DNA of 41,917 bases from the NCBI GenBank assembly GCA_027309085.1, contig DAIDDL010000036.1:1-41917 (forward strand). Reading direction: 5' to 3'. This document shows, piece by piece, positions 41,860 to 41,917 of this stretch. The first letter of the stretch is position 1, and every line of letters starts with the position of its first letter. A program made the position numbers and the translations under genes. The notes below the pieces were generated by a model, which did not search any database, had not been told where the DNA came from, and worked only from the letters and a program-made list of their open reading frames with translations. Source of the DNA: Sulfobacillus sp. (lineage in GTDB: Bacteria > Bacillota > Sulfobacillia > Sulfobacillales > Sulfobacillaceae).

Positions 41860-41917
41860 ATGGATAAGACCTACACGATTACGGATGTCGCCAGGTTGTT
41901 GGGCGTCAAAGTTAAGA
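41860..41917 (+). CDS. IS607-type serine recombinase, start only
   Basis: Nineteen codons are present before the window ends: MDKTYTITDVARLLGVKVK. This matches the MerR-like helix-turn-helix at the N-terminus of IS607-family TnpA resolvases (typically ...EVAKMLGVSVKTLRRW). The element probably inserted into or beside the nitronate monooxygenase remnant; palindromic GATGCAC/GATGCAT sequence lies just upstream (41834-41850). Confidence 0.6.
   Translation, partial: MDKTYTITDVARLLGVKVK

Overview
The window looks like chromosomal DNA of a GC-rich, spore-forming Firmicute; a Sulfobacillus-like acidophile is my best guess. This rests on a conserved sporulation/diaminopimelate gene order, strong AGGAGG-type ribosome sites with many GTG/TTG starts, and the general gene style. 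It is inferred from gene content, not from a database search. No rRNA, tRNA or CRISPR array was found.

Layout. (1) 1-6.6 kb is a patchwork of transposase wrecks (an IS66-type gene broken by two frameshifts and by a 372-bp palindromic insertion, a nonsense-mutated IS1595 type and an IS110 stub). Among them lie a 7-helix membrane protein, a seven-repeat LRV protein and an EamA exporter. (2) 6.8-15.6 kb is a complete Kdp potassium-uptake locus: a promoter with a KdpE-like direct repeat, a new 49-codon membrane ORF, kdpF, kdpA, kdpB, kdpC, an unknown two-helix protein, a free-standing universal-stress protein, a KdpD histidine kinase lacking the usual N-terminal sensor half, and kdpE. (3) 15.9-31.5 kb follows the Bacillus order ylxY - M16 peptidase - ymxH - spoVFA - spoVFB - asd - dapG - dapA - RNase J - tepA - ylzJ - spoIIIE. 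It makes dipicolinate, lysine/diaminopimelate precursors and sporulation machinery. A stress protein, an antisense ytrH-ytrI pair, uppP and a shortened yhbH gene are inserted in or appended to it. (4) 31.5-41.1 kb, mostly on the minus strand, encodes cell-envelope and carbohydrate functions: an RHH regulator preceded by a 64-nt perfect palindrome, PspA, a lipoprotein, a repeat-bearing GH18 spore/cell-wall hydrolase, a truncated phosphoesterase, a MacB-like ABC transporter with a membrane partner, and a GH15 glucoamylase. (5) The right edge holds a deleted nitronate monooxygenase and the first codons of an IS607-type recombinase.

The least explained signals are non-coding: a compact three-way-junction leader with a competing terminator before the GH18 gene, a promoter/uORF/terminator leader before RNase J, hairpins that bury ribosome sites at three genes, and the palindromic element in IS66. 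In the Kdp locus the domains of a normal KdpD appear to have been redistributed over separate genes.
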